64,000 nucleotides of DNA from JBBATK01 sp044224515 (GTDB lineage Bacteria; Bacteroidota; Ignavibacteria; Kapaibacteriales; NICIL-2): positions 248,001 through 312,000 of the forward strand of contig JBGAKH010000003.1 of NCBI GenBank assembly GCA_044224515.1, written 5' to 3'. Of this stretch, positions 63,335-64,000 are shown piece after piece. A program made the position numbers and the translations under genes. The notes under the pieces are model-generated. The model was not told the DNA's origin. It was given only the letters and a program-made list of their open reading frames with translations, and did not search any database. Each line of letters begins with the position of its first letter. Within the stretch, counting starts at the first letter, position 1.

Positions 63335-63345
63335 GAGATAGACGT

Positions 63346-64000
63346 TTAAAAGAGTGAATAGATTAATGCCAGTTCTACTCCCAATCGGGAGGCGCGGTAG
63401 CTGCTTAGGTCGTCGCGCAGAAACTGAATACGATACTCCGGCGCAAGACGCAGTTGGAGTGTCGGGCTTAGTGCATAGGCTGCGCCTACGCTCAAGCCGA
63501 GATGGGTTCCGGCATTGCTTAAACCGGCGTGCGGAGTCACCATCCATTGGAAGTCAGATCGTTCGCGGAACGACCCGTCAATGTTAAAATGCAGTGTCGT
63601 GTATGCTGCAAGCCAGAGACGAGAGTTCTCGAGTTCGTACTCACGCGGACCCTTCGCTGTGCTGACCAGATACAAGGGTAAGTACTCGCTTCCTCCAACA
63701 AATCCTAGATCACACCATGACGCCAGTGACCATCCGAAACCAACACTCCAATCACGAAGCTGCATATCGGGCGAGATTGTTGGTGCAGATGCAGCGCTTT
63801 GGTTCGGCGTGCGACCGGTCAGAGCCGATAGTGTTGCACTGTATCGATCGGGAGCCACCGAGCGTAACCAGCCTGAGCTAGCTGCCATCGTGGGTTGAAG
63901 CCCTGCAGTAGTTGGTCCCGAGCTTATTGGCGACGTGTGTTGTGCTGTTGCAGAATTAGCGCTCGAGCCTGTGTTGGCAGCCAATGACGCTGTTTTGTCG
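63346..64000 (-). CDS. C-terminal part of an outer-membrane beta-barrel protein, 5' end outside window
   Basis: The frame is open to the window edge, so its start lies beyond 64000; about 217 codons are seen. The first part is Ser/Thr/Ala-rich linker, then strands of a barrel (LRDWSVGFGWSLASWCDLGFVGG, SRLWLAAYTTLHFNIDG, QLRLAPEYRIQFL) ending in VELALIYSLF. The layout, a low-complexity linker plus about 200-residue barrel, is like the end of the VIT/vWA protein at 55220, so this could be the tail of a larger multi-domain protein. It heads an operon with the lipoprotein gene 11 bases downstream. Confidence 0.72.
   Translation of the reverse strand, partial: DKTASLAANTGSSANSATAQHTSPISSGPTTAGLQPTMAASSGWLRSVAPDRYSATLSALTGRTPNQSAASAPTISPDMQLRDWSVGFGWSLASWCDLGFVGGSEYLPLYLVSTAKGPREYELENSRLWLAAYTTLHFNIDGSFRERSDFQWMVTPHAGLSNAGTHLGLSVGAAYALSPTLQLRLAPEYRIQFLRDDLSSYRASRLGVELALIYSLF

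Noticed and set aside
1..64000. CRISPR arrays, transposons, prophage or rRNA
   Set aside because: No regularly spaced direct repeats, transposase-like protein, phage structural gene or rRNA segment was seen.

Overview
The window looks like a chromosomal segment from a bacterium of the Bacteroidota/Chlorobiota (FCB) group. A lineage close to Candidatus Kapabacteria is my best guess; this is inference, with no ribosomal RNA or marker gene to confirm it. Reasons: seven proteins end in a type IX secretion (T9SS) type A sorting domain, two carry an IgGFc-binding-like N-terminal domain common in that group, and there are DUF1573, cohesin/dockerin-like and two ECF sigma modules. Base composition is roughly balanced, genes sit on both strands in short operons, and strong hairpin terminators are frequent. 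I see no CRISPR array, transposase, phage gene or rRNA.

Layout. 1-9.2 kb: class V aminotransferase (cut by the window edge), M16 protease plus CoA-transferase, an IgGFc-like secreted protein, a PH-like membrane protein and a lipoprotein. 9.2-14.4 kb: RsmB-type rRNA methyltransferase, SelD, an unaccompanied PntAA subunit, and a histone-H1-like/DksA fusion. 14.7-22.1 kb: DUF354 protein, a kynurenine-pathway cluster (3-hydroxyanthranilate dioxygenase, VOC protein, ACMS decarboxylase), and a full-length ABCC/MRP-like ABC exporter on the opposite strand. 22.2-30.6 kb: acpS-pyrE, a lipoate/octanoyl ligase, an ECF sigma/anti-sigma/DUF1573 series, a cohesin-dockerin T9SS protein, nusB and leucine-type dehydrogenase. 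30.9-39.7 kb: a 1383-residue T9SS surface protein with repeated Cys-x-x-Cys Ig-like units, a thioredoxin-fold protein, and the operon coaE-HhH protein-cysteine desulfurase. 39.9 kb: tRNA-Glu.

40-52.9 kb is sparser and accessory in character: a GNAT protein, three T9SS cargoes (beta-propeller-like, Asp-box repeat, C39-like peptidase), a beta-barrel, lipoproteins and a DUF2202 protein, separated by non-coding stretches up to 1.07 kb. 53-58.8 kb holds the most unusual group: an ECF sigma factor, a membrane protein in the anti-sigma position that ends in a T9SS-type C-terminal domain, and a giant VIT/vWA protein with a TonB-plug-like motif and a C-terminal barrel. 59-64 kb: secreted dienelactone hydrolase, barrel proteins, a regulator-propeller-like T9SS protein and a lipoprotein.

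Themes: cell-surface export by T9SS dominates. Housekeeping cofactor genes (coaE, acpS, cysteine desulfurase, lipoate ligase, selD) are scattered between. Candidate promoters share the pattern TTG, 19-20 bases, then TAtntT. Start sites were chosen by Shine-Dalgarno match, signal-peptide position and family alignment from memory; no database search was possible.
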